Positions 16,306 to 25,540 of a DNA stretch of 64,000 nucleotides are shown here, piece after piece. The DNA is taken from NCBI RefSeq assembly GCF_019550795.1, contig NZ_CP080545.1, forward strand, positions 1,879,501 to 1,943,500. The letters are read 5' to 3'. The DNA is from Paenibacillus sp. sptzw28. Its GTDB lineage: Bacteria; Bacillota; Bacilli; Paenibacillales; Paenibacillaceae. Numbering within the stretch: the stretch's first letter is position 1; each line of letters starts with the position of its first letter. Below the pieces are notes generated by a model that was given only the letters and a program-made list of their open reading frames with translations, had not been told where the DNA came from and ran no database searches. The position numbers and the translations under genes were made by a program.

Positions 16306-17169
16306 ATGAAGCTTGGACTAAGCACTTACAGCCTGCAGAGCGCCCTTAACCGCAAGGAAATGTCCGTAGTCGATATTATTCGCTGGGTCGCTGGGCAAGG
16401 CGGCGAGCATGTTGAAATTGTGCCTCTAGGGTTTGATTTGATCGATCGCCCGGAACTGGTGGAGGAGATCCGCATCGCTGCGGAAAAAGCGAATATTGAG
16501 CTTTCGAATTATGCAGTCAGCGCTAATTTCGCTCAGGAAGATCCGGAGAAATATGAACAGGAAATCCTCACAACCATGCGTCATGTCGATGTAGCCCGGG
16601 ATCTGGGCGTCAAGCGTATGCGCCACGACGTCGCGTCGCGCCCCACCGCGCAAGCCACGGTCGAGCAATTCGAGAAAGACTTGCCCGCATTGGTCGCCGC
16701 TTGCCGGCGGGTAGCCGATTATGCCGGGCAATTCGGCATTGTTACGAGCGTGGAAAACCACGGCTATTATATTCAGGCAAGCGAACGCGTGCGCCGTTTG
16801 ATCCATGAAGTCGACCGCGATAATTTCAAAACAACGCTTGATATCGGAAATTTTCTATGCGTGGATGAGGATCCGCTAAGCGCCGTTACGTATAATGTGC
16901 CCTTCGCCTCCATGGTTCATGTCAAGGATTTCTATCGCCGTCCCGCGACTTATAACCCCGGCGAAGGCTGGTTTCGTTCGGCATACGGCAACTATCTGCG
17001 CGGAGCCATAGCCGGGCAAGGAGATATTCCTGTCGCCGAAGCTTTGCGGATCGTGAAGCAGTCCGGTTACGACGGTTATATTTCGATTGAGTTCGAAGGC
17101 ATGGAAGAATGTCGAACCGGCTCGAGAATCGCCATGGACAATGTCCGAAGATTATGGAATCAGGCGTAA
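16306..17169 (+). CDS. Sugar phosphate isomerase/epimerase-like TIM-barrel protein
   Basis: A 287-residue xylose-isomerase-like TIM barrel (AP endonuclease 2 fold). It begins 'KLGLSTYSLQSALNR'; 'VTSVENHGYY', 'TTLDIGNFLCVDEDPL', 'MVHVKDFYRRPATY' and 'GYDGYISIEFEG' are the barrel strands carrying the metal ligands (Glu, Asp, His, Glu). Members interconvert keto and aldo sugars or epimerise them. Ribosome binding site TGGAGGA lies before ATG 16306. Its place between two glycosidases suggests it processes a released monosaccharide, but which one (for example fucose or a 3-keto sugar) is not shown. Confidence 0.85.
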   Translation: MKLGLSTYSLQSALNRKEMSVVDIIRWVAGQGGEHVEIVPLGFDLIDRPELVEEIRIAAEKANIELSNYAVSANFAQEDPEKYEQEILTTMRHVDVARDLGVKRMRHDVASRPTAQATVEQFEKDLPALVAACRRVADYAGQFGIVTSVENHGYYIQASERVRRLIHEVDRDNFKTTLDIGNFLCVDEDPLSAVTYNVPFASMVHVKDFYRRPATYNPGEGWFRSAYGNYLRGAIAGQGDIPVAEALRIVKQSGYDGYISIEFEGMEECRTGSRIAMDNVRRLWNQA

Positions 17170-17192
17170 ATATTCAACGGGAGGAAACCTTG

Positions 17193-18446
17193 ATGAATGA
17201 CAGGCCATTGGCAGTGCCTTCGAAGCAGCAGCTTGCCTGGCAGGACTTGGGGCTGGGAATGTTCTGCCACTTCGGTTTGAATACATTTTGCGACCGGGAG
17301 TGGGGAGAAGGCAAGGATACTCCTGCCAATTTCAATCCGACAGAGCTTGATGCCGGCCAGTGGGCGAGAACGGCGAAGCGCGCGGGCTTTTCGTATTTGA
17401 TGCTGACAGCCAAGCACCATGACGGATTTTGCCTGTGGCAAACGGATACGACCGATTATTCGGTCAAATCCAGTCCATGGAAGGACGGTCAAGGAGACGT
17501 CGTCCGCGAATGTGCTGAAGCTTGCAGGAAGGAAGGCTTGCTGTTCGGGATATACCTCTCCCCCTGGGACAGGCATGATCCGAGATATCCGGACAGGGAA
17601 GCTTACGATGATTTATACTGCGCCCAATTGACCGAGCTCCTGACTCAGTACGGACCGCTCGTCGAATTATGGTTTGACGGTGCCGGATCGGAAGGAAGGG
17701 AATACGACTGGCCCAGAGTAATGGCTTTGGTTCAAAAATATCAGCCGGAAGCGATGGTCTTTAATATGGGAGCCCCGACGGTGCGGTGGGTAGGCAATGA
17801 AGACGGCATAGCGCCATATCCATGCTGGAATACCGCTGCTGAAGCACGAGTGAGCATGTTCACGAACGATATGACCGCGTGGCTTCCGGAAACGCCGGAT
17901 TGGGTTCCTGCGGAGTGCCCGGTCCCGATTCGCGGCAATCACTGGTTCTGGCACCCGAATGACCAGACCCCTCTTCGTCCGCTCGAAGAGTTAATGGATA
18001 TGTATAATCGCTCTGTCGGACACGGTGCAACGCTGCTCCTTAATCTTGCGCCGGATAACCGGGGGCTGTTCCCGGAGGAAGAAGTCGTCCGCGTCATAGA
18101 GTTTGGAGACGAGATCAGATCCAGATACGCGAAGCCGCTAGCGGTGACAGGCGGAACAGGACAAACTGTAACCGTCCGGCTTGAGACGGAGACGGAGATT
18201 GACCATGTCATTCTCATGGAGAAGATCGAGCTCGGGGAACGTGTCCGCGACTATGTGCTGGAAGCGGAGCGAAATGGCGAGTGGGTTGAGCTTGTCAAAG
18301 GAAGCGCGATCGGTCACAAAAAAATCGATTCGTTCGCGGCTGTTCGGACAAAGGAAATCCGCATTCGCATCCTGCAAAGTGTCGGAGAACCGTTCATCCG
18401 TTCGCTTGCCGTCTATTACGTAAACAAGGGGAAACGGCATGCTTGA
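17193..18446 (+). CDS. GH29 alpha-L-fucosidase with C-terminal discoidin-like domain
   Basis: Retaining alpha-L-fucosidase of GH29. The N-terminal barrel shows 'GMFCHFGLNTF', 'TAKHHDGFCLW' (about 72-82, substrate-binding His pair) and nucleophile Asp162 in 'LVELWFDGAGS'. Residues from about 320 on are a beta-sandwich resembling the F5/8 C-type module common in the GH29-B subgroup, which acts on branched alpha-1,3/1,4-fucose (Lewis-type). Subgroup assignment is inference. ATG 17193 follows GGGAGG. The 3' end overlaps cutC by 8 bases, so translation is coupled. No signal peptide. Confidence 0.9.
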   Translation: MNDRPLAVPSKQQLAWQDLGLGMFCHFGLNTFCDREWGEGKDTPANFNPTELDAGQWARTAKRAGFSYLMLTAKHHDGFCLWQTDTTDYSVKSSPWKDGQGDVVRECAEACRKEGLLFGIYLSPWDRHDPRYPDREAYDDLYCAQLTELLTQYGPLVELWFDGAGSEGREYDWPRVMALVQKYQPEAMVFNMGAPTVRWVGNEDGIAPYPCWNTAAEARVSMFTNDMTAWLPETPDWVPAECPVPIRGNHWFWHPNDQTPLRPLEELMDMYNRSVGHGATLLLNLAPDNRGLFPEEEVVRVIEFGDEIRSRYAKPLAVTGGTGQTVTVRLETETEIDHVILMEKIELGERVRDYVLEAERNGEWVELVKGSAIGHKKIDSFAAVRTKEIRIRILQSVGEPFIRSLAVYYVNKGKRHA

Positions 18447-19140
18447 GATCATAGCTGAAAGCTTGTCTGACGCAATCGCCGCCGAAGCGGGAGGGGCGGA
18501 CCGTATAGAGCTGGTTTCCGCGCTGTCGGAGGGTGGTTTGACGCCCAGCCATGGTCTGATTTCGGAGGTCTTGAGCGCTTTAACCATCCCTGTCCACGTC
18601 ATGGTGAGACCGCACAGCCGGTCATTTTGTTACGACAGCAACGATATTGCCGTGATGTGCGCAGATATTCGCAGCATCAAGGGCCTGAAAGCGAACGGAA
18701 TTGTGGTCGGCGCTCTGACACCTTATAACAAAGTCGATCATTCCGCAATGAGTTTCCTGCTGCAGGAAGCGGATGGGTTGTCGGTAACCTTTCACAGGGC
18801 TTTCGATCGGATTGCCGATCGGGAGGAAGCGCTGAGGGAGATTGCGAGGTATCCGCAAATCAGGCATATTCTGACTTCGGGCGGACAAAATAGTGTGTTG
18901 GATTCCGTTGATGAGATTATACGGCTGAGAAACCTTGCGGAGCAGCATGGTTTAACGATCCTTGCAGGCAGCGGGCTCACAATCCCCTCCCTGGAATCCT
19001 TCGTGCACGCATCAGGCGTATCCGAGGTCCACCTCGGAACGGGAGTCAGAGCCGTCCATGAGGGCTTGGATGTTGTCGATACCGGGAAAGTCGCGCTCGC
19101 GAGATCCAGATTGTACGACGCCTTGCAGAAGAAACTCTGA
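18439..19140 (+). CDS. cutC: CutC-family protein
   Basis: A 233-residue TIM-barrel of the CutC family. 'MLEIIAESLSDAIAAEAGGA' and 'RIELVSALSEGGLTPSHGLI' at the N-terminus, 'HVMVRPHSRSFCYD', and 'VTFHRAFDRIADREEAL' are the conserved blocks. The family is annotated as copper homeostasis, but evidence for a copper role in bacteria is thin and a metabolic enzyme role is plausible. Here it overlaps the fucosidase gene and precedes a mannosidase gene, a context that favours a sugar-related function. That is inference. Confidence 0.9.
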   Translation: MLEIIAESLSDAIAAEAGGADRIELVSALSEGGLTPSHGLISEVLSALTIPVHVMVRPHSRSFCYDSNDIAVMCADIRSIKGLKANGIVVGALTPYNKVDHSAMSFLLQEADGLSVTFHRAFDRIADREEALREIARYPQIRHILTSGGQNSVLDSVDEIIRLRNLAEQHGLTILAGSGLTIPSLESFVHASGVSEVHLGTGVRAVHEGLDVVDTGKVALARSRLYDALQKKL

Positions 19141-19182
19141 TCTGCGGGCTGAATAGTGATTTTTATAAGGAAGGTGATTGCA

Positions 19183-20481
19183 ATGAATTTACCCGAATCT
19201 GTACGGGAAGTGATTGAGCGGGCGGAGAAGGATCTTGCCCACAATCCGAAGCTTCTGCATATGTTCAAGCAGTGTTATCCGAACACGCTGGAGACGACGA
19301 CCCGTCTGATGAATGACGGCACGACTTTTGTTTTTACCGGAGATATTCCTGCGATGTGGCTGCGGGATTCCAGTGCTCAAGTACGTCATTATTTGCCGCT
19401 TGCCGCGAAAGACCCGGAGCTTCAGCGAATCATCGAGGGGCTCGTGAAACGCCAACTAATGTACATCGGCATCGATCCTTATGCAAACGCGTTTAACGAA
19501 ACGGCTAACAACAACCGCTATGATGACGACCTCACCGAGCTGAGCGAGCCTAATCCTTGGGCATGGGAAAGAAAATACGAGATCGATTCGTTGTGTTATC
19601 CGATTCAGCTCAGTTATTTATACTGGAAGGAAACGGGGATCACTGCGCTCTTCGATGATACCTACAAACAAACAATGCAGGCAATTATTCGGTTGTGGCA
19701 GGCAGAGCAGAGGCATTTTGAGCAGTCGCCTTACCGCTTTACCCGGTTAACCGGCCCCAAGACCGATACCGTGATCAATAAGGGAATGGGGATGCCGGTT
19801 AACTATACCGGCATGACATGGTCGGGCTTCCGTCCAAGCGACGACGCGTGCACATTCGGTTATTTGATTCCGGCCAATATGTTCGCCAGTGTAGTCCTGG
19901 GCTACATGGCGGAAATCGCTGTTAATGTGTATGGTGATTTGCCGCTTAAAGAAGAGGCGGAGGGTCTGAAGGAAGAAATCGACCATGGCATCCGAACCTA
20001 CGGAATTTACCGTCATCCGGTGTATGGAGATATATATGCCTACGAGACCGACGGCTTCGGCAATTATAATCTGATGGACGATGCGAATGTGCCGAGTCTG
20101 CTTTCAATCCCCTATCTCGGCTATACGACGAAAGAGGATCCCGTCTATTTAAACACAAGACGATTCATTCTGAGCAAATCGAATCCATATTATTACGAGG
20201 GAAGCTATGCCAAAGGAATTGGCAGTCCACATACCCCTCCGCAATATATATGGCCGATTGCCCTGAGTATGCAGGCGCTGACATCGACGGATCCGCAGGA
20301 AATCGCAGAAATCATCGAAACGTTAACCGCAACCGACGGCGATACCGGTTACATGCACGAGGGTTTCAGCGTCCATAATCCGAGTGAATTCACTAGGCCC
20401 TGGTTTGCCTGGGCGAACAGCTTGTTCGGGGAACTCATCTATACTTGCATGATCGAGAATCGACTCGGCGCCGGTAAGTAA
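19183..20481 (+). CDS. GH125 exo-alpha-1,6-mannosidase
   Basis: Inverting alpha-mannosidase of GH125 (formerly DUF1237), which removes alpha-1,6-linked mannose from N-glycan cores in characterised Streptococcus and Clostridium enzymes. The (alpha/alpha)6-barrel signature 'FTGDIPAMWLRDSSAQVRHY' is at about 51-70; 'ANNNRYDDD', 'WSGFRPSDDACTFGYLIPAN' and 'GYMHEGFSVHNPSEFTRPWF' are the other conserved blocks, the last near the catalytic base. Length (432) is normal, with no signal peptide. ATG 19183 follows AAGGAAGGTGAT. It is one of the two strongest N-glycan markers in the locus; the other is GH38 at 31756. Confidence 0.94.
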   Translation: MNLPESVREVIERAEKDLAHNPKLLHMFKQCYPNTLETTTRLMNDGTTFVFTGDIPAMWLRDSSAQVRHYLPLAAKDPELQRIIEGLVKRQLMYIGIDPYANAFNETANNNRYDDDLTELSEPNPWAWERKYEIDSLCYPIQLSYLYWKETGITALFDDTYKQTMQAIIRLWQAEQRHFEQSPYRFTRLTGPKTDTVINKGMGMPVNYTGMTWSGFRPSDDACTFGYLIPANMFASVVLGYMAEIAVNVYGDLPLKEEAEGLKEEIDHGIRTYGIYRHPVYGDIYAYETDGFGNYNLMDDANVPSLLSIPYLGYTTKEDPVYLNTRRFILSKSNPYYYEGSYAKGIGSPHTPPQYIWPIALSMQALTSTDPQEIAEIIETLTATDGDTGYMHEGFSVHNPSEFTRPWFAWANSLFGELIYTCMIENRLGAGK

Positions 20482-20506
20482 TAAGCAGAGCGGGAAGAGG
20501 GACGAT

Positions 20507-21523
20507 ATGGAAACAGAGACTTCGGTAAGACTGGTCGAAGAATACCGCGGCGGAGTATTGGAAAACGTTTATTACGGGCATATTTGCGCGGTTAACGAGG
20601 AAGGGAACGTCATCTTAAGCGCCGGAGATCCGGAATGGGTCACCTATCTGCGCTCTGCAGCAAAACCGATCCAAGCCATTCCGGCTTTCGTCCAGGGCTG
20701 CGATGAAGAATTCGGCCTTGAGGACCGGGACAAAGCCATCATGATGGCTTCTCACCGAGCCGAATCATATCATGTTGCCGCTCTTGAATCGATGCTGCAA
20801 AAAATCGGCGTTGAAGAGGATAGTCTGGCCTGCGGCTCGACATACCCACTCAGCCCGGCGGCAAGGGACGACTTGGTGTTCCGCCATATGCCCAAGAGAA
20901 AGCTATACCATAATTGTTCAGGTAAGCATTTGGGCATTCTTGCGCTATGCAAAAGCAAAGGCTATCCGCTTCAAGGATACAGCGAGCTAGGACATCCGGC
21001 GCAGCTGGAAATCGCGGAAGCGGTCGCTTCCCTGTCAGGCTGTCCTTCAGGCCGGATTCATACCGGCGTCGACGGCTGTGGACTACCGGTCGTCGCAATG
21101 CCCCTTCGGTACATGGCAGTCATGTATATGAAGCTCGCTTGCCCGGACAGAATCGAATCGGAGCCTGTTAGAAAAGCCGTTACTCGAATATCGGGTTTGA
21201 TGAACGACTATTCCGAGATGATTTCCGCTCCATGGTTTATTTGTTCGAATTTGCTCCGCGATCCGAACATTGTGGCTAAAGGAGGCGCGAAGGGTGTCTA
21301 CTGCTTCGGTCTCCGCAAAGAAAGGATCGCCTTCGCATTAAAGGTGCTGGACGGGTCGGAGGAGAAGTGGCCGCTTATTATCGCCGCCATTCTCGAGCAA
21401 ATCGGCTATGACAACCGTGAGACGATAGAACGCATGTATGTGCTGGCACCGCCGGAGGTTAAGAATGACAGCCAGGCGGCGGTAGGATGGAATAAAGCCG
21501 TGTTTAAGTTGAAATCGCACTAA
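20507..21523 (+). CDS. Asparaginase, Rhizobium etli-type family (PF06089-like)
   Basis: A 338-residue cytoplasmic protein of the thermolabile L-asparaginase II family that is unrelated to E. coli AnsA/AnsB. Hallmarks are 'VTYLRSAAKPIQAIPAFVQG' (Ser-x-x-Lys catalytic pair), 'MMASHRAESYHV', 'KLYHNCSGKHLGILALC' and 'GVDGCGLPVVAMPLRYMA'. It would release ammonia from L-asparagine or an N-substituted amide. Being placed between a GH125 mannosidase and a GH29 fucosidase (25- and 28-base gaps) is notable, because N-glycans are attached through asparagine. The true substrate in this context is unproven. Confidence 0.9.
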   Translation: METETSVRLVEEYRGGVLENVYYGHICAVNEEGNVILSAGDPEWVTYLRSAAKPIQAIPAFVQGCDEEFGLEDRDKAIMMASHRAESYHVAALESMLQKIGVEEDSLACGSTYPLSPAARDDLVFRHMPKRKLYHNCSGKHLGILALCKSKGYPLQGYSELGHPAQLEIAEAVASLSGCPSGRIHTGVDGCGLPVVAMPLRYMAVMYMKLACPDRIESEPVRKAVTRISGLMNDYSEMISAPWFICSNLLRDPNIVAKGGAKGVYCFGLRKERIAFALKVLDGSEEKWPLIIAAILEQIGYDNRETIERMYVLAPPEVKNDSQAAVGWNKAVFKLKSH

Positions 21524-21551
21524 AAATTGTAATGCCGGGAGGAACTTTTCA

Positions 21552-22964
21552 ATGAGCGAACACACCGCAGCTCCGCACGAAGAAGAGCGGGATGAAACCC
21601 AGGAAGTGGAGAATGGCGTCCACAATTTCAGCAGTGAATCCGATTATGTTGTGCCGGACAATCCTCTTATCCGGGAGCGCCTGGAATGGTTTAAGGATCA
21701 GAAGCTCGGAATCATGATGCATTGGGGGCCTTATTCTCAAATTGGGGTCGTCGAATCATGGGCGCTGAGCGACGAGGACGGCGTTTGGTCCCGCAACGAT
21801 ATCGATTGGGAGCAGGACAGCGAGGAATTCAAGCGTCAATATTTCGGCCTTAACCGTACGTTTAATCCTATTCGTTTTCAGCCGGAATTATGGGCGGAGC
21901 TGGCTGCCGAAGGCGGATTCAAGTATCTGATTTTTACTACCAAGCACCATGACGGATTTTGCATGTGGGACACACATACGACGGATTATCGGATCACCGG
22001 TCCCGAAACACCTTTTCACACGCACAAATACGCTGACATATGCAGAAACCTCTTTGATGCTTTCCGTGCCAAGGGACTTGCCATTGCAACCTATTTCTCG
22101 AAAGCGGACTGGCATACACCCTATTATTGGGCACCCGGGATGGCGAGGGGACGTGATATGTGGCGTGGGCCCTCATACGATCCCGAAGCGTATCCCTGGC
22201 TGTGGGACAGCTTTGTCCGCTTTACGCATGATCAAATCATGGAATTGATGTCCAAATACGGCCGCATCGATGTACTGTGGCTGGATGCCGGTTGGGTGAG
22301 AGAAGGCAGCCGGGTCGGCCAGGATATCAAGCTCGGCGAAGTTGTGGAAAAAGCGCGTGAGCTTCAGCCTTGGCTGCTGTCAGCGGATAGGACGGTAGGC
22401 GGCCCTTACGAAAATTATGTAACTCCCGAACAAACGATTCCGGACGGTCCGCTGAATGTACCGTGGGAGAGCTGCATCACGATGGGCACCTCCTTCTCGT
22501 TCAGGTACGAGGATAAATACAAATCCGTGCGTCAATTGGTTCATATACTGCTTGAAGTTGTGGCAAAAGGCGGCAACCTGGCTTTGAATGTGGGACCGCA
22601 GCCGGACGGACGTCTGCCTGAAGGCGCAGTAAAGCGGATCAAGGAACTCGGAGTCTGGATGAACACATATGGCGAAGCTGTATATGGGACACGAATCTGC
22701 GCGCCGTATTTTACGGACAGATGCGCCTTTACACGTAAAGAAAACAAGGTGTACTGCTCTTATATGTATCCGGGCCCGGACGCTCCGGTAACGGAATATG
22801 TCACGGTTCCCTATACGGAGCAGGTAACCGGCGTGGAGCTGGTCGGCAGCGGAGAGAGCCTCGAATACCGCTCTTCGGAAGAAGGATTGGTTATTCGCCT
22901 CCCGCAGGGAGTTCTATCTGAAAAGGCGCCGATCGCACACGTTTTCCGTTTCAGTGAGAGTTAA
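21552..22964 (+). CDS. GH29 alpha-L-fucosidase, second copy
   Basis: A 470-residue GH29 enzyme, clearly different from the one at 17193. 'GIMMHWGPYSQIGVVESW', 'TTKHHDGFCMWDTHTTDY' and nucleophile Asp245 in 'DVLWLDAGWV' define the family. 'VAKGGNLALNVGPQPDGRLP' is the conserved barrel end, and a short beta-sandwich replaces the discoidin-like domain. This architecture is closer to the broad-specificity GH29-A group. Having one of each type suggests two fucose linkages are removed. Start ATG 21552 follows GGGAGGA. It is the last gene of the first operon. Confidence 0.92.
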   Translation: MSEHTAAPHEEERDETQEVENGVHNFSSESDYVVPDNPLIRERLEWFKDQKLGIMMHWGPYSQIGVVESWALSDEDGVWSRNDIDWEQDSEEFKRQYFGLNRTFNPIRFQPELWAELAAEGGFKYLIFTTKHHDGFCMWDTHTTDYRITGPETPFHTHKYADICRNLFDAFRAKGLAIATYFSKADWHTPYYWAPGMARGRDMWRGPSYDPEAYPWLWDSFVRFTHDQIMELMSKYGRIDVLWLDAGWVREGSRVGQDIKLGEVVEKARELQPWLLSADRTVGGPYENYVTPEQTIPDGPLNVPWESCITMGTSFSFRYEDKYKSVRQLVHILLEVVAKGGNLALNVGPQPDGRLPEGAVKRIKELGVWMNTYGEAVYGTRICAPYFTDRCAFTRKENKVYCSYMYPGPDAPVTEYVTVPYTEQVTGVELVGSGESLEYRSSEEGLVIRLPQGVLSEKAPIAHVFRFSES

Positions 22965-22997
22965 TTTATTTATGGTAAAATATTAGGCTTTACACCC

Positions 22998-23035
22998 AAG
23001 AAGCTGGCGACGAATGAACGTTCGCCGGCTTCTTT
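22998..23035 (+). terminator. Hairpin at the end of the GH35-GH29 operon
   Basis: AAGAAGCTGGCGA (22998-23010) pairs with TCGCCGGCTTCTT (23023-23035 region), 13 bp with one G-T wobble. The T-run is weak, and a repeat element follows directly. Confidence 0.55.
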
Positions 23036-23036
23036 G

Positions 23037-23112
23037 AAATATAAGAAAGTATATTTTGCACTATACTTCGCTTTTATTTCTCCGGAATGAACCGCACTCC
23101 GCCGCCAAAGGA
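23037..23112. repeat. Interspersed repeat, copy 2
   Basis: AAATATAAGAAA (23037-23048), TTTATTTCTCCG in the middle, ACTCCGCCGCCAAAG near the end. It matches the order and spacing of the copy at 7691-7766. Within this copy GTATA/TATAC and GCCGCC/GGCGT form small inverted pairs. Confidence 0.5.
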
Positions 23113-23159
23113 CGGCGTTAGCCGGTTCACTTTGGTAAATTCTAATACATGCGCAAAGC

Positions 23160-23189
23160 TTGTCCACAATGTTTGGGGATAAGTATAAT
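23160..23189 (+). promoter_or_regulatory. Sigma-A promoter of the AraC-type regulator
   Basis: TTGTCC (23160-23165), 18-base spacer, TATAAT (23184-23189), with a predicted start about 30 bases before the GTG at 23228. The good hexamers suggest constant basal expression of the regulator, separate from the operon it controls. Confidence 0.6.
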
Positions 23190-23227
23190 AAAGAGAGAGC
23201 GCATAAAAGGGAAGGGGGATTTATAAC

Positions 23228-25444
23228 GTGAATAAAAATTGGTTTCGTCAGCTGCTGTTTTCCTATCTCCCCGCTTTTTTCGGCATCACGATGATATTGT
23301 TTTTTTTGTTTTTCCAAACCTTAAACGAACAGAACCGGAAAGAAGCCATAAAAGCCAACGAGTTTCTCTCCCAACAGGTTATCCGGTACTCTGACAATAC
23401 TTTAAAGCTGATTGATTACAGGGTCGTACGGGAAATTCTCACCAACCCGGTCGTTTCGCGGTTTTTCGCCCCTGGAGACAATGATGTTTATGCAAACATG
23501 CAGGCACTTAAAGTCATGGATGATATAAAATTTAATTATCCCATTATTGATTCCGTTTATTTCGTAAGGTTGAAGGATAATTACGTGCTGGGTGACGGTT
23601 CCAGCGCGCTCTCGGATTTTCCCGACTTGCAATTCATCGACCAATATAAGAACAAAAAAATGTCGGATAAATGGACGGGGGAACGTGATTATAAAGCCTA
23701 TGCCAATGTGGCCCCCAAGAAAGTCATTACCTTGGTTAGAGCAGTCCCTTATTCAGGTCAAAAGCAAGGCTTTTTCGTAGTTAATGTAAGCTTATCCAAT
23801 CTCAAGAATTCCATTAGCCAGATGTACAACTCCAACATCAGTTTTGTTCGTCTGGTAGACAATCAAGGTCATAATTTACTCGGAAATGACAAAGGGGCAG
23901 CCGATAAGAACGAAGTGTTCTCACAATTCACCTCTCCTTATACCGGCTGGAAAGTGGAAAGCGGACTTATCAGCAAAGGCGGTATCAAGTTCGCCCTCAA
24001 CTTCTACAGCGTATGGGTGATTCTGGCTTTCGCTGCAGTAATTCTGGGCGTCATATGGGTTATCCATGTGACCAGAAGGAACTACCAGCCGATCCAGCAG
24101 ATCGTGTCGCTCATCCAGACCAATTCCCTCAAGAATGAGACGAACGGGAAAAAGAGCGAGGGTGAGTTCGGGTTTATTCAAAATACGTTGGTACATTTGA
24201 TGGAAGAAACAGAGAAATTCCGAATGCAGAACCAGAAAAATTTGATTTTGCAAAAAAAATACCGCTTTCAAGAGGTTATGGAAGGAAACGCGCCGATCAA
24301 GGAAAGTGAATGGATTTCCGAGCTTAAGAAATACGACCTCCAGGTTGAAGGCAAGACCGCCTTCGTGCAATCCTATGAGATGGACGGTTATCAGAACTTC
24401 ACACAAATGTACAGCCAGCACGATCAATCACTGCTCAAGTTTACTTTGTTTATCGTGGTGCTTGAAACGGCCCAAAATCATAATGCCGCTGTATGGGCGG
24501 AGTGGACGGCGGACAATCGGCTTTCATCCATCATTTGGGCGCCCGAGGATTCGGACCCGGGAGAAATTCAGGTTGCGATTGCCGAGTCGGTGCGCGGGTG
24601 GATTGAGCAGAATCTGAGCTTTACCGTAACGATCGGACAAGGGGACTCGGCTGAAACGCTGGAGGAAATACGCCAATCCTATGAAAAGGCCGGTGATTTG
24701 CTGCAGTTTAAAGCGGTCCTTGGCCCGAACAGGATTATCTGTCCGGAAGACAGCGTGAGACCGCCGCAGAATGAAATTAATGAATATTTCTATACGATCT
24801 ATTCGCTTTCGCAGTCGTTACGCTTATCCGATGACGAGTGGACCCGGCATTTGAGCCTGTTGTTCGAGCAAATTCGAAGCTCTCTTTCCTCCCGTAAAGA
24901 AGTCAAAAGCCTGATGCAATTTTTGCAGCAGCATTTGGAACGGGAATTCCTGGAGTTGTCCAAAGAGTATCGCCATATATGGAAATCCACCCAAGGCGAG
25001 CTGCTTGGGCTTGGCAAACAATGGGAGACGGTGGACGAGCTGGAGGCCGGCTGCACCCGCATATTCGAAACGATGTATAACAATATGCATGCGCTGAGGG
25101 ATTCTTACAGCAACAGGGCCGTGATCGGAGATATCCGGAATTATATCGAAGAGAATTTCGCCAATCCGGATCTTTCGCTTGATTATTTGAGTGAAAAATT
25201 CCAGTTGAATGCGAAAAATGTGAGCAAAATGTTTAAAGAGGAATTCGGCGAGAATTTCGTTGATTTCCTTATCGGCCTTCGTATGAACAGTGCGAAAAGA
25301 ATGCTTACCGAAACTCATAAATCGATGCAGGAAATCAGTCTCGAGGTCGGCTATTACAACTACAATTCCTTTAACCGCGCCTTTAAAAACGTGGTGGGAC
25401 TATCCCCACGAGATTACCGAAAGCAGGGAAGCGAATCCGCTTAG
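23228..25444 (+). CDS. Membrane-bound AraC-family regulator with extracytoplasmic sensor
   Basis: A 738-residue one-component sensor-regulator. TM1 lies at about 10-32 ('LPAFFGITMILFFLFF'). An extracellular Cache-like region follows to about 255, then TM2 ('VWVILAFAAVILGVIWVIHV'), a linker, and a C-terminal AraC/XylS double helix-turn-helix from about 635 ('LDYLSEKFQLNAKNVSKMF' and 'EISLEVGYYNYNSFNRAFK'). Such proteins sit beside LplA/LplB/YtcP-type sugar ABC transporters and sense their glycan. GTG 23228 follows GGGAAGGGGG. It has its own promoter and terminator and lies between the two enzyme clusters it most likely controls. Confidence 0.9.
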   Translation: MNKNWFRQLLFSYLPAFFGITMILFFLFFQTLNEQNRKEAIKANEFLSQQVIRYSDNTLKLIDYRVVREILTNPVVSRFFAPGDNDVYANMQALKVMDDIKFNYPIIDSVYFVRLKDNYVLGDGSSALSDFPDLQFIDQYKNKKMSDKWTGERDYKAYANVAPKKVITLVRAVPYSGQKQGFFVVNVSLSNLKNSISQMYNSNISFVRLVDNQGHNLLGNDKGAADKNEVFSQFTSPYTGWKVESGLISKGGIKFALNFYSVWVILAFAAVILGVIWVIHVTRRNYQPIQQIVSLIQTNSLKNETNGKKSEGEFGFIQNTLVHLMEETEKFRMQNQKNLILQKKYRFQEVMEGNAPIKESEWISELKKYDLQVEGKTAFVQSYEMDGYQNFTQMYSQHDQSLLKFTLFIVVLETAQNHNAAVWAEWTADNRLSSIIWAPEDSDPGEIQVAIAESVRGWIEQNLSFTVTIGQGDSAETLEEIRQSYEKAGDLLQFKAVLGPNRIICPEDSVRPPQNEINEYFYTIYSLSQSLRLSDDEWTRHLSLLFEQIRSSLSSRKEVKSLMQFLQQHLEREFLELSKEYRHIWKSTQGELLGLGKQWETVDELEAGCTRIFETMYNNMHALRDSYSNRAVIGDIRNYIEENFANPDLSLDYLSEKFQLNAKNVSKMFKEEFGENFVDFLIGLRMNSAKRMLTETHKSMQEISLEVGYYNYNSFNRAFKNVVGLSPRDYRKQGSESA

Positions 25445-25476
25445 GCATCGGAAGCGAGGGCATAAAGATAAAGAAT

Positions 25477-25517
25477 CCTTGAAACCAACCGGCCAGCGGT
25501 AGTTTCAAGGGTTTTTT
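25477..25517 (+). terminator. Intrinsic terminator after the regulator gene
   Basis: CCTTGAAAC (25477-25485) pairs with GTTTCAAGG (25502-25510), then GTTTTTTGC. It separates the regulator from the transporter operon. Confidence 0.85.
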
Positions 25518-25540
25518 GCATTACGAAAAAGGATGAGTCG

